Origin: Lachnospiraceae bacterium G11
GTDB taxonomy: Bacteria; Bacillota; Clostridia; Lachnospirales; Lachnospiraceae
Length of the DNA stretch: 64,000 nt
Reading direction: 5' to 3'
Assembly: GCA_900103495.1 (NCBI GenBank)
Contig: FMWZ01000004.1
Span: forward strand, 124,001-188,000
Below are positions 8,093 to 17,211 of the stretch, in pieces. A program made the position numbers and the translations under genes. Position 1 is the stretch's first letter; the number at the start of each line of letters is the position of its first letter. The notes beneath the pieces are model-generated. The model made no database searches, was not told the origin of the DNA, and saw only the letters and a program-made list of their open reading frames with translations.

Positions 8093-9814
8093 ATGAAGAA
8101 AAAGATTGTTTCTGCTCTTCTTGCTATGGGCATGGTAATGTCCCTTCTTGCAGGATGTGGCGGCAACGCAGGCGGATCTGCTGCAACTACCGACAGCGGA
8201 ACTACCGAAACTGCAACCAAGTCTGATGACGGTGGCTCTGCAGCTACAACTACCGAACCCGGTGAGGTTACCGAGTTTACAATGTTTATCACAATGCCCG
8301 GTTCAGAGATTAATGACGACAACGAAATCGCTCAGATGATCGCTGATAAGTGGGGCGTAAAGGTTAAAGAGACCTGGCTTACAGGACAGACCGCTTCCGA
8401 AGCAACAGGTACTTTGATCGCAGGCGGCGAGTACCCTGACTTCATCGATTCTGATGAAATGAATCTTCTTATCGATGCAGATGCTCTTGTTCCCCTCGAT
8501 GATTACATTGATCAGTATCCCGAGTTCAGAGACACATGGTTCACACCTGAAGAGTGGGATAAGTTCCGTCAGCCTGATGGACATATCTACTGGATCAATC
8601 CTTTCGGAAATACAATGGGCGAAAGCAAAGCTACAACACACAACGACGAAGCTTTCTGGATTCAGGTAAAGGTTCTTGAGTGGGCAGGATATCCCAAGAT
8701 TGAGACCATGGATCAGTACTTCGACGTTCTTGAAGGCTACATGGCTGAGCATCCTACAATGGAAGACGGCACAGAGAACATTGCTTACACAATCCTCTGC
8801 GAAGACTGGAGATACTTCTGTCTTGAGAATGCAGGTCAGTTCCTTGCAGGTTATCCCAATGATGGTTCTGTAATCGTTAACAAGTCAACCATGACAATTG
8901 AAGATTACAACACATCAGAAGATACAAAGTTATACTTAAAGAAACTTAACGAAGAGTACAACAAGGGATTCGTTGATCCCGAGTCATTTACTCAGACATA
9001 CGATGAGTACATTGCAAAGCTTTCCACAGGTCGTGTACTTGGTATGGTTGACCAGTGGTGGGATTTCGCATACACAGTAAACGATTCCTTCAAGCAGACA
9101 GGCCTTGATGAGAAGGGCTGCAACTACGTTCCCCTTGGACTTACAACAAAGCCCGGCATGGAGAACAGATGGCATACATATGATGATACAGTTAACCAGG
9201 CTTCCGGTATCGCAATCACAACTGATTGTAAGGATCCCGACAAGGCATTCAAGTTCCTCGTTGACTGTGCTATGGATCAGGAACTTCACGATCTCAGATT
9301 CTGGGGCGTTGAAGGAGTTGACTACACTGTAGATGCTAACGGATTATATGAGCGTTCACCTGAGCAGAGACAGAACTGGGCAGATACTTCTTACCAGGCT
9401 TCTCACAGATGTCAGTATTCATACTTCCCTCAGTGGCATGGAACAAGCCGCGATGGAAAGAACGCTAACAAGCCCGAAGAGCAGCCTTCAGAGTTCATGA
9501 ACGATATGGCTAAACCCCTTAAGGATTGCTTCGATGCTTATGGTGTTACAACATATCCTCAGATGATCGGCTCTGTAGTTGAGACAAACGGACCTTGGTT
9601 CCCTATGTACTCATTCTCAAATAACTTCACAACTGAGACACCCGGTGGTGTAGCTTGGGCTAAGATGGGTGAAGTTAAGCACGAGTGGCTTCCTAAGGTT
9701 GTTATGGCTAAGAACTTTGACGATGGCTGGAATCAGTACATGGAAGTTTACAATGCATGCAAACCTGAAGACTTCTTGAAAGAGATGCAGGATATCCTTG
9801 ATACATTCAAATAA
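8093..9814 (+). CDS. Extracellular sugar-binding lipoprotein of an ABC importer (LipO/YtcQ-like)
   Basis: A 573-residue lipoprotein with a type II signal peptide and lipobox LLAGC, giving lipidated Cys22, followed by a Gly/Ser/Thr-rich linker. The body is a family 1-type extracellular solute-binding protein of the long LipO/YtcQ group, which serves oligosaccharide importers controlled by YesM/YesN pairs. It would sit on the outer face of the membrane and deliver substrate to the two permeases encoded next. Codon use is strongly biased to common codons, which suggests high expression. The substrate cannot be read from sequence. Confidence 0.92.
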   Translation: MKKKIVSALLAMGMVMSLLAGCGGNAGGSAATTDSGTTETATKSDDGGSAATTTEPGEVTEFTMFITMPGSEINDDNEIAQMIADKWGVKVKETWLTGQTASEATGTLIAGGEYPDFIDSDEMNLLIDADALVPLDDYIDQYPEFRDTWFTPEEWDKFRQPDGHIYWINPFGNTMGESKATTHNDEAFWIQVKVLEWAGYPKIETMDQYFDVLEGYMAEHPTMEDGTENIAYTILCEDWRYFCLENAGQFLAGYPNDGSVIVNKSTMTIEDYNTSEDTKLYLKKLNEEYNKGFVDPESFTQTYDEYIAKLSTGRVLGMVDQWWDFAYTVNDSFKQTGLDEKGCNYVPLGLTTKPGMENRWHTYDDTVNQASGIAITTDCKDPDKAFKFLVDCAMDQELHDLRFWGVEGVDYTVDANGLYERSPEQRQNWADTSYQASHRCQYSYFPQWHGTSRDGKNANKPEEQPSEFMNDMAKPLKDCFDAYGVTTYPQMIGSVVETNGPWFPMYSFSNNFTTETPGGVAWAKMGEVKHEWLPKVVMAKNFDDGWNQYMEVYNACKPEDFLKEMQDILDTFK

Positions 9815-9851
9815 GATTCCTGATGTCACTTGACATTTACTAGCTAATAAT

Positions 9852-9890
9852 AGAGGCGGCGTTTCTGCGGTAAATGCCGCCTCTGTTTAA
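9852..9890 (+). terminator. Hairpin between binding-protein and permease genes (attenuator/partial terminator)
   Basis: AGAGGCGGCGTTT pairs with AAATGCCGCCTCT (9872-9884) with one G-T pair and a 7-base loop, then GTTTAA. The short T run suggests partial termination. Such hairpins keep binding-protein mRNA in excess of permease mRNA. Confidence 0.7.
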
Positions 9891-9902
9891 TAGGAGTTAA
9901 CT

Positions 9903-10841
9903 ATGGCCCAAACTAAAGTTAAAGAAAAGAAAGTAAAAGTAACCTGGAAAGAAATTAAAAAACAGAAATTTCTTGTTATAGGCACAATCTTTTTAGTAGC
10001 ATACGGTATTTTATTCTATTACTGGCCTTTGACAGGCTGGCTTATGGCGTTCGAAAATTACAAACCCAAAAGCGGAATCCTTGGTTCCAAGTTTGTTGGC
10101 TTGGATAAATTCAGATTCCTGTTTGGGGATGATGTATTTATAAAAGCTGTACGTAACACATTTGCAATGGGTGTTATCAATATTGTGACGACAACCTTTA
10201 TGGCTGTTTTGACTGCAGTTTTGCTCAATGAAGTTAAGAGAGCATGGATTAAGAAACCTATCCAGACTATTTCTTACCTGCCTCACTTCCTTTCCTGGAT
10301 TGTTGTTACCGGCATCCTTCATGATTCACTTTCCGCAAGCGGTATTGTCAATGATCTCTTATTGAGATTTGGCTTCGTGAATCAGGCAATCAACTTCTTT
10401 GCATTCCCCAAGTATTTCTGGTGGATAGTTGCCTTTGCCCAAAACTGGAAGGAAACAGGTTGGAATGCAATCATCTATCTGGCTGCAATTACAGCAATTG
10501 ATCCGGCCCTTTATGAAGCTGCATCAATTGACGGCGCAGACAGACTCCAGAAGATAAGATATATTACCTTGCCCGGAATTAAACCCACATTCCTGGTACT
10601 CCTTCTTATGAACGTAGGTAATGTATTGAATGCCGGATTTGAGGTTCAGTACCTCTTAGGTAACGGCCTTGTTCAGTCCGTTTCACAGACCATTGATATC
10701 TACGTACTGAAATGGGGTATTTCTCAAAATGACTATTCGCTTGGTACTGCAGCCGGACTGTTTAAGAGTCTGGTAAGTATTGCTTTGGTAGTTATTGCAA
10801 ATGCCTTTGCAAGAAAATATACGGAAGAAAGATTATTCTAG
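9903..10841 (+). CDS. ABC importer permease, LplB-like
   Basis: A 312-residue permease with six predicted membrane segments. The cytoplasmic loop that contacts the ATPase carries the EAA motif in the form YEAASIDGADRLQKIRYITLP (about residues 203-223). The family is the LplB/YtcP-type pair that goes with long LipO-like binding proteins. A charged N-terminus (MAQTKVKEKKVK) precedes the first membrane segment. It forms the channel together with the next gene product. Confidence 0.92.
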   Translation: MAQTKVKEKKVKVTWKEIKKQKFLVIGTIFLVAYGILFYYWPLTGWLMAFENYKPKSGILGSKFVGLDKFRFLFGDDVFIKAVRNTFAMGVINIVTTTFMAVLTAVLLNEVKRAWIKKPIQTISYLPHFLSWIVVTGILHDSLSASGIVNDLLLRFGFVNQAINFFAFPKYFWWIVAFAQNWKETGWNAIIYLAAITAIDPALYEAASIDGADRLQKIRYITLPGIKPTFLVLLLMNVGNVLNAGFEVQYLLGNGLVQSVSQTIDIYVLKWGISQNDYSLGTAAGLFKSLVSIALVVIANAFARKYTEERLF

Positions 10842-10859
10842 GAAAGGGTGGAAACGATT

Positions 10860-11762
10860 ATGAATGGTGAAACTAATCATAAAGTAAGAGAACCCATCAG
10901 AGATAAAATCTTTTTTGCATTTACTGTTATCTTTCTTGCGGTTTTCGTAATCATAACTTTATATCCCGTTGTTAACACGGTAGCTTTATCATTTAACGAT
11001 GGTATTGATGCCGTAAGAGGCGGAATTTATTTATGGCCCCGTAAGTTCTCCATGAAGAACTATAAAACAGTTCTGGATATGCAGAACATTTGGGTTGGAG
11101 CTAAAATTACAATTTTAAGAACTGTAATAGCAACATTGACATCTTTGTTTGCCAACGCAGTTCTGGCATTCATCGTAAGTAGAAAGAGATTCCTTTTCAA
11201 ATCTCAGTTGTCACTGTTTTGGGTAATTACCATGTATGTAAATGCCGGAATGATTCCTATTTTCCTCCTTTACAAAAACCTCGGACTCACCGGTACATTC
11301 CACGTGTACTGGATTCCCGGTATGATCAGTGCATTTAACATGCTGGTTATGAGAACATACATGGAAGGTATTCCGGATAGCTTGGAAGAGTCAGCACAGC
11401 TTGACGGTGCAGGATATTGGACGATTTTCAAAGATATCGTTTCACCGCTTTGTAAGCCTGTGTATGCGACAGTAGCTTTGTTCATAGCAGTATGGCAGTG
11501 GAACAGCTGGTTCGATGCAATGCTCTATAACCGTATGAAGACAGAGTATACAACTCTTCAGTATGAGTTGATGAAACTGTTGTCATCAGTTATGCAGCAG
11601 AGTGGATCTGCAGAGAATGCCAAGAACGGTGCAGCAACGATAACCCCCATTACAATTCGTGCAGCTGCGACTGTAGCAACAATGCTTCCCATTATTATGC
11701 TGTATCCTTTCCTTCAGAGATACTTTGTAACCGGTCTTACAATCGGTAGTGTTAAGGAATAA
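10860..11762 (+). CDS. ABC importer permease, YtcP-like (MalG type)
   Basis: About 300 residues with six predicted membrane segments and the EAA loop LEESAQLDGAGYWTIFKDIV (about residues 175-194). It closes the importer operon. An in-frame GTG at 10848 exists, but the ATG at 10860 lies about 8 bases after AGGGTGG, so I use it as the start. No ATP-binding subunit is encoded in the operon; importers of this class normally share a MsmK/MalK-type ATPase encoded elsewhere. Confidence 0.92.
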   Translation: MNGETNHKVREPIRDKIFFAFTVIFLAVFVIITLYPVVNTVALSFNDGIDAVRGGIYLWPRKFSMKNYKTVLDMQNIWVGAKITILRTVIATLTSLFANAVLAFIVSRKRFLFKSQLSLFWVITMYVNAGMIPIFLLYKNLGLTGTFHVYWIPGMISAFNMLVMRTYMEGIPDSLEESAQLDGAGYWTIFKDIVSPLCKPVYATVALFIAVWQWNSWFDAMLYNRMKTEYTTLQYELMKLLSSVMQQSGSAENAKNGAATITPITIRAAATVATMLPIIMLYPFLQRYFVTGLTIGSVKE

Positions 11763-11816
11763 ACTTTAGTTTAAAGAAAGTTAAAAAACTACTTGAAAAC
11801 AATTTTAAATCATATT

Positions 11817-11866
11817 AGCCTCTTCTTAGGACGTCCAAATCTTACCTAAGAGGAGGCTTTTATTTT
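11817..11866 (+). terminator. Terminator hairpin whose 3' arm contains the next gene's ribosome binding site
   Basis: AGCCTCTTCTTAGG pairs with CCTAAGAGGAGGCT (11845-11858) with one wobble pair, followed by TTTTATTTT. The AGGAGG at 11851-11856 in the 3' arm is also the only Shine-Dalgarno sequence for the TTG start at 11865. The stem would both end importer transcription and hide the downstream start in read-through mRNA. Confidence 0.8.
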
Positions 11867-12866
11867 GAACAAAGAACAACTTCACAGATACATTTCCGCA
11901 AGCACCGGGAATGAGAGTAACATATGTCAGATTTACGCCATCAAAGATGGGGAAACAGTCTATGATGATTGCTGGCATGGATTTAAGACAGAGGATTCCA
12001 TGAATGTCAATTCTGTTACCAAAGGTGTAATGGCATTATTGGCAGGAATAGCATTGGATAAGGGATATATAAAGAGCGTTGATCAGAAGGTTATGGATTT
12101 CTTTCCCGATTACACGGTGAAACGCGGAGAGAAGACTATCTATGACGTTACCATAAGACATCTTTTAACCATGACAGCGCCTTATAAGGGAAAGTCTGAA
12201 CCCTGGAAAAAGGTGTGTACATCCAAAGACTATACACTGGCTATACTTGATTCGCTTGGTGGCAGAAACGGAATTACCGGTGAGTTCAGGTATGCAACCC
12301 TGGGCATCCAGATTTTGGAGGGAATTATAGAGAGAGCGACAGGGGAGAAGGGTATTGTTTTTGCCAACAAGAATTTATTTGAGCGCTTGGGGCTGCCGAA
12401 GAGAATATTGCACGGGGACAGTTCAAAAGAAGACCAGTTTGATTTCTTCATGAATAAGAATCCCAGGAAACCTGAGTGGTATTCAGACCCTTCAGGTGCC
12501 GTGACGGCAGGATGGGGACTGTGCGCATCGGCTCTTGATTTGGCCAGACTCGGTGAACTGGTATTAAACGGTGGCGAGTATAAGGGCAAAAGAATCATTT
12601 CAAAAGAGTATTTGGATGAAATGCTTACACCGTATATTAAACTGGGTGAACGATTTGGATTCATGAATTATGGATATTTATGGTATAAACCGTACGATGA
12701 CAAAGAGGTGTATGCTGCCATTGGAGACAGTGGCAATATCATCTACATTAACGAGGAGCTTAATCTATCTGTCGGAATGACGGGGACCTTTAAGCCAAGG
12801 ATTTTCGACAGGGTTGAGTTTATAGAAAATAAATTGATTAGGACCATTGATTCGCAACATGAGTAA
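11865..12866 (+). CDS. Serine hydrolase of the beta-lactamase/penicillin-binding fold
   Basis: A 333-residue protein of the class C beta-lactamase-like (PF00144) family. The nucleophile motif is SVTK with Ser50 and Lys53. A Tyr at residue 143 (FRYATLG) stands where the family has Y-x-N, so the third motif residue is not Asn. There is no signal peptide. These proteins are usually esterases or peptidases rather than beta-lactamases. The start is TTG, with AGGAGG 8 bases upstream inside the preceding hairpin. The stop overlaps the lysozyme gene start by 8 bases. Confidence 0.82.
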   Translation: MNKEQLHRYISASTGNESNICQIYAIKDGETVYDDCWHGFKTEDSMNVNSVTKGVMALLAGIALDKGYIKSVDQKVMDFFPDYTVKRGEKTIYDVTIRHLLTMTAPYKGKSEPWKKVCTSKDYTLAILDSLGGRNGITGEFRYATLGIQILEGIIERATGEKGIVFANKNLFERLGLPKRILHGDSSKEDQFDFFMNKNPRKPEWYSDPSGAVTAGWGLCASALDLARLGELVLNGGEYKGKRIISKEYLDEMLTPYIKLGERFGFMNYGYLWYKPYDDKEVYAAIGDSGNIIYINEELNLSVGMTGTFKPRIFDRVEFIENKLIRTIDSQHE

Positions 12867-14373
12867 AAGAAGTACCAAAGCTCGTAAAAGAGCAATTTTC
12901 TCCGCAGCAGTTATAAGTGGAGCAATAATATTTATTCTTATGATCGTAGTGCTCTTGGGCATATTTCTTAAGGACACCGATAATGGGAATGTAAGTGAAG
13001 AAGCAGTAATAAGGGAAATTAACGGGCTGGCGCTTAACCCGGCAGAAAGTGGCAATATTAAAATTCAAGCGACAGTTGAAGCCGAAGCCGGTGATCCACA
13101 GGTTTTTGAAACTGAGGAAACGGGAGCAGATATTGATATATCCCAGTTACTTGGGGCCAGCACAGTAGGTGAAAACTCTAATGTGACATATGGAATAGAC
13201 GTATCAAGATTCCAGGGGACAATAGACTGGAAACAGGTCGCAGAAAGCGGAATTGACTTTGTGATGGTTAGGCTTGGTTACAGGGATTCCCAGTCAGGTG
13301 AAATTGTAGCGGATACAAACGCCAAGTATAACATGCAGGAAGCGGAAAAGTATGGAATTAAAATCGGCGCATATTTCTTCTCGACTGCTGTAAGCACAGA
13401 TGAGGCTGTGGAGGAAGCCAACTGGGTGGCGGATTATATTTCCCAATATCCTATTACGTACCCTGTGGGCTATAACTGCGAGGGCTTCCAGTTAGCCAAT
13501 AACAGACATTACAGACTGACCAAAGATGAGAGAAGTAACGTGGCTGTGGCCTATCTTGACAGGATTCTGGAAGCCGGTTATACACCTATATTTTATGCGA
13601 ATCAATCTGAACTTTCCGGCGATGCTGAGTGGAACACATCAGAGATTCAACAAAAGTATAAAGTGTGGCTTGCCTGGTATAACGGTGATACGGAAAGCAT
13701 TGCGACAGGCCCTGCCTACGGCGGCCAGTGCGCTATGTGGCAGTACACCAACCAGGGCAGCGTTCCCGGAATAAACGGAACAGTAGATGTTGATGTAGCC
13801 TACTTTGGATACAACGGTACAGAGAGCGCCAAGAATACATCTGAAAGAGCAAACGTATCTGCTGATATCGAGGCTTTAATGAACTTTGATCCTGTGGATG
13901 AACAGGTTACTGCAAAAAACAGCACCAATCTCCGTGATAAGCCAAGCCAGGGCAGCGACAGTACCGTGATGCTTACCCTGGAGAATGGTCAGATAGCAAG
14001 AAGAACTGCAACAAGCGAAAGCGGATGGTCAAGAGTTGAATATAACGGAGGCACTTACTACGCTGTTTCCAGTTATCTTACAACTGATCTAAGTGCACCC
14101 AAGCAGGAGATTAAACAGGAAGAGCTTGTATCGGATAATTCCGGGTTCAAAACAAAATTTACAGACTGTAACGACACCGTTACTGCCAAGGAGATTGTTA
14201 ACCTGAGAAACAAGCCCAGCGTAACGGATGAGGATTCGGTTGTTGTTGCAACACTTTCAAACGGTGAGACTGCTGTAAGAACAGGCATCAATACCGAGTA
14301 TGGATGGTCCAGAGTAGAATATAACGGCCAGATCTTATACTGCGTAAGCAGTTATTTAATGATTGTGGAGTAA
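12859..14373 (+). CDS. GH25 family lysozyme with two C-terminal SH3b domains
   Basis: About 504 residues: a basic N-terminus, one membrane segment (about residues 15-37), a linker, a glycoside hydrolase family 25 domain (about 107-330) and two bacterial SH3 repeats (about 350-415 and 435-504). The GH25 start has GIDVSRFQGTIDW with Asp114. The D-x-E catalytic motif reads NCE here: Asn206 replaces the usual Asp while Glu208 is kept. The enzyme would be anchored at the outer face of the membrane to cut peptidoglycan; SH3b domains usually bind the wall. The ATG at 12859 is inside the end of the previous gene, indicating coupling. A strong terminator follows. Confidence 0.9.
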   Translation: MSKRSTKARKRAIFSAAVISGAIIFILMIVVLLGIFLKDTDNGNVSEEAVIREINGLALNPAESGNIKIQATVEAEAGDPQVFETEETGADIDISQLLGASTVGENSNVTYGIDVSRFQGTIDWKQVAESGIDFVMVRLGYRDSQSGEIVADTNAKYNMQEAEKYGIKIGAYFFSTAVSTDEAVEEANWVADYISQYPITYPVGYNCEGFQLANNRHYRLTKDERSNVAVAYLDRILEAGYTPIFYANQSELSGDAEWNTSEIQQKYKVWLAWYNGDTESIATGPAYGGQCAMWQYTNQGSVPGINGTVDVDVAYFGYNGTESAKNTSERANVSADIEALMNFDPVDEQVTAKNSTNLRDKPSQGSDSTVMLTLENGQIARRTATSESGWSRVEYNGGTYYAVSSYLTTDLSAPKQEIKQEELVSDNSGFKTKFTDCNDTVTAKEIVNLRNKPSVTDEDSVVVATLSNGETAVRTGINTEYGWSRVEYNGQILYCVSSYLMIVE

Positions 14374-14380
14374 GCGTAAT

Positions 14381-14418
14381 AAAAGGCAGGTCTTAAATAT
14401 CTTAAGACCTGCCTTTTT
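14381..14418. terminator. Bidirectional intrinsic terminator
   Basis: AAAAGGCAGGTCTTAA pairs perfectly with TTAAGACCTGCCTTTT. The A and T runs on the two sides serve the lysozyme gene (plus) and the chemotaxis receptor gene (minus). Confidence 0.93.
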
Positions 14419-14430
14419 AGATTACATTTT

Positions 14431-15918
14431 TTATATCTTCAATGTAACATCATAAACTTCTTTCATTGCCTCGTTGGCAACCACAACATTATCTTTGTTC
14501 TTCTTAACTGTTTCCATTACATCATCTGTACTTGCTGTAACTTCCTCAGCCACTGCGAAGAGCTGTTGGATTGCATCGACGATTCCCTGATTGGATGTCT
14601 GAAGGTTATCAATTGCAGCATCGATGCCTTTAATGTGCTCAGCAAGAGTAAGCATATCGGACTCGATAGAACCGAAGTTTTCTTCAACACCGCTTATTAT
14701 CTGATCCTGGGACTGAGCCTTCTCGACGGAACGTGATACAGCGTCTGATGCGGAATTAGATTCTTCCTCAAGGTCCATAATGATGTTTCTGATGTTCTCT
14801 GTTGACTCTTTGGTCTGCATAGAAAGATCTCTAATCTGTTCAGCAACAACTGCAAAGCTCTTTCCCTGCTCGCCGGCTCTTGCAGCCTCGATAGAAGCGT
14901 TAAGGGCAAGAAGGTTGGTCCTTCCTGAAATCTCTTCAATGGCATTTACAACTTCCTGCATTGCAAGGGTTTTCTCTTTAAGCTGATTCATTGCAGTGGT
15001 AACGTCACTGTTTATTTCGCTTATTTCAGCAGAGACATCAGCAAGAGAGTGAACTTCTTTGGTACTGTCTATAACACCGTATTTAACCTTGCGGGCAATT
15101 TCGATAATCTCTTTTGAGCGGGATGAGGTATCCTCTATTAAGCCTCTGATGGTATCTGTCATGGTGTTCTGCTTCTCGACGGATTCACAGGTGAGCTTTG
15201 TGCCTTCGGCAACGTTTGTAACCGAAAGGGTAATGTTCTCGGAGTATTCTTCAATCTCTTTCAGCCTTGCGGTAACGTCCTCGGTACCTTTCTTAACGAC
15301 ACTGATTACTTCTTCAAGTGAAGCCATGGTGTCGGCCTGCTTATCAACTTCATCGTCGAGAGTTCCGAAGATGTCTTCGTTATACTTTTCAGTAAGAATG
15401 GAAATTGTAAGTGCAGCGCCTGCGAAAAGAGCGTTAAAGCAGATTCCTGCAATTACTGAAGTGGCATTGGTTCCTGATGAAAGGCTTGTCAAAAGGTCGC
15501 CGGCTCTAGTTATTGTACCGAAGGCCAAAATATAAATGGCGGGGATTCGCATTATCTTCTTGTCATACAAGAGGAAAAGTGACAGTACAAGAGAATAGCT
15601 TATAAATGCAAAAAACGCATTACCTGTCAGCAAATCACCTAAGGTGAAATCAAGCATTGCTGTGGCTGCCAAAGCAATGGAACAAACCTTGGATGAAGCC
15701 TTTATAAAGTAGATTAATACGAAGTCAATGGCGCAAACAATAACGAGGACAGCTATGCTGATTATTCTCATTATCGGAGCTTCCTCAACTATGGAGCTGG
15801 GCTCGTAGCCGGCCATTACAGCAGTAAGCAAACATACTGCCAAGCAGAAAAATACAATAATCTGACATGACTTGCGGACACGATTGTCTTTATCCGCGTA
15901 TATTCTTTTGTTTTCCAT
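14431..15918 (-). CDS. Methyl-accepting chemotaxis protein without a large sensor domain
   Basis: A 495-residue receptor. About six closely packed membrane segments fill residues 18-185. There is no large extracellular domain and no obvious HAMP domain. A coiled-coil signalling domain occupies the rest. The hairpin tip that contacts CheA/CheW is [20 protein letters not shown] followed by [17 protein letters not shown]. It would sense a signal in or at the membrane. It is transcribed alone, convergent with the lysozyme gene and divergent from the sigma factor operon. No methylation enzymes are nearby. Confidence 0.92.
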   Translation of the reverse strand: MENKRIYADKDNRVRKSCQIIVFFCLAVCLLTAVMAGYEPSSIVEEAPIMRIISIAVLVIVCAIDFVLIYFIKASSKVCSIALAATAMLDFTLGDLLTGNAFFAFISYSLVLSLFLLYDKKIMRIPAIYILAFGTITRAGDLLTSLSSGTNATSVIAGICFNALFAGAALTISILTEKYNEDIFGTLDDEVDKQADTMASLEEVISVVKKGTEDVTARLKEIEEYSENITLSVTNVAEGTKLTCESVEKQNTMTDTIRGLIEDTSSRSKEIIEIARKVKYGVIDSTKEVHSLADVSAEISEINSDVTTAMNQLKEKTLAMQEVVNAIEEISGRTNLLALNASIEAARAGEQGKSFAVVAEQIRDLSMQTKESTENIRNIIMDLEEESNSASDAVSRSVEKAQSQDQIISGVEENFGSIESDMLTLAEHIKGIDAAIDNLQTSNQGIVDAIQQLFAVAEEVTASTDDVMETVKKNKDNVVVANEAMKEVYDVTLKI

Positions 15919-16043
15919 TTTTATCTCCCAATCCTTTGAGTGTTCGTGAATCCATATTCACGATATTTTTATTTTACCATATTTTTTCTTTTTTGCGCAC
16001 ATCTTATATGAGTCAAACGTTATAATATTTGAGGGAGGTAAAT

Positions 16044-16514
16044 ATGGCGTCATTTGATATCAAAGAACAGTACGACAAAATTTACAGATATTGTTATTTT
16101 AAGCTTTCTGACAGATACCTGGCCGAAGACATCACGCAGGAAACCTTCTTAAAGTACTATGAACATTATGACTTTATGTCTGAGACCAAATCGCTTAAAT
16201 ATCTTTACACCATAGCCGGCAATTTGTGTATTGATGAATATAGAAGAACCAAACCTACTAATCTTGATGAGGACTATGAGGGGCCAATTCACGAAGACAG
16301 AGTAGTTGAGAATGTGAGCATAAGAAATGCTCTGTCAAAACTCACAGACGAAGAGCGGGAGATACTTCTTTTGCGATATGCAAATGATGTACAGGTTTCC
16401 GTAATAGGAAAAATATACGGAATATCGCGTTTTGCTGTAAGAAGAAAAATTATGGCCGCGAAAGAAAACCTGGAAAAAGAACTTCGAAAGGAGGGAGCTT
16501 ATGAACAGATTTGA
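16044..16514 (+). CDS. ECF-type RNA polymerase sigma factor
   Basis: About 156 residues with sigma region 2 (YDKIYRYCYFKLSDRYLAED plus ITQETFLKYY, about residues 10-42) and region 4 (LTDEEREILLLRYANDVQV and a helix-turn-helix to about residue 150). The small size and lack of region 3 make it a group 4 sigma factor. The frame opens at a TTG at 16029, but the ATG at 16044 has GGGAGG at the right distance. A TATAAT at 16021-16026 lies just upstream without a clear -35 box. The gene overlaps the next by 14 bases and heads an operon with an ABC exporter, which suggests it controls that operon in response to envelope stress. Confidence 0.9.
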   Translation: MASFDIKEQYDKIYRYCYFKLSDRYLAEDITQETFLKYYEHYDFMSETKSLKYLYTIAGNLCIDEYRRTKPTNLDEDYEGPIHEDRVVENVSIRNALSKLTDEEREILLLRYANDVQVSVIGKIYGISRFAVRRKIMAAKENLEKELRKEGAYEQI

Positions 16515-17211
16515 GGATGAGATTAAGGCAGCTTTTGAAGCACCTAAGCCAAAAAGAAAAGAGGAGTTTATCAATCTAATTAAGCCATCAAAGATGTCAG
16601 TGGGAAGATTTTTGCTGTCTCAAATGGGATATATAAGAAAATCTACATGGACAGTCTTTACGCTTATTCTTATCTGCATTATACTTGCGCCCTTTGTTCT
16701 GGACTATGCAACCCTTTGGTTTATCTCTGCACTTATGCCGATTCTTGCCATGTCACTCGTAACAGAAAGTGCAAGATCTGAGAGATATAACATGGCTGAA
16801 ATGGAAGCGGCGACAAGGTTTTCTCTAAGAAGTGTGATTATGGCGAGAATGGTTATACTTGGCGGAATCAATCTTATTGCCATTTTGATAGCTGCGCCCA
16901 TTGGGATTAAATACTGCAGTTTTAACTCTTTTTCTTCAGGCTTGTTTGTAGTAACACCTTTCTTTATAACTTCATCAATAGGCTTGTCAATTGTAAGAAA
17001 GATTAAAGGACAGGCAGGTTTCTATGCGGTTATGGCTGAGGCGTTTGTGGTAAGCATGCTAATGCTTCTTAATAAGAATTCGGTACTTGGAATTGTGCCG
17101 CCGGAATCGGTGAGATTATGGAGTATAGTTACCGTGGTTGCCATAGTTGCAACGATTAAACAGGGGATTGGAATGATTAATAATTTGGAGGACATTACAT
17201 GGAGTTGGTAA
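16501..17211 (+). CDS. Membrane protein of the sigma factor operon (possible anti-sigma factor)
   Basis: A 236-residue protein with about 40 cytoplasmic N-terminal residues and then about six membrane segments. No zinc-binding anti-sigma motif (HxxxCxxC) is visible. Its position, overlapping both the sigma factor gene and the ATPase gene, and its short cytoplasmic head suggest either an anti-sigma factor or an accessory subunit of the exporter. I do not recognise a named family. Confidence 0.7.
   Translation: MNRFEDEIKAAFEAPKPKRKEEFINLIKPSKMSVGRFLLSQMGYIRKSTWTVFTLILICIILAPFVLDYATLWFISALMPILAMSLVTESARSERYNMAEMEAATRFSLRSVIMARMVILGGINLIAILIAAPIGIKYCSFNSFSSGLFVVTPFFITSSIGLSIVRKIKGQAGFYAVMAEAFVVSMLMLLNKNSVLGIVPPESVRLWSIVTVVAIVATIKQGIGMINNLEDITWSW

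Noticed and set aside
13900-14370. Repeats in the lysozyme gene as a possible DNA repeat array
   Set aside because: They are two SH3b protein domains; the DNA similarity follows from the protein repeat.
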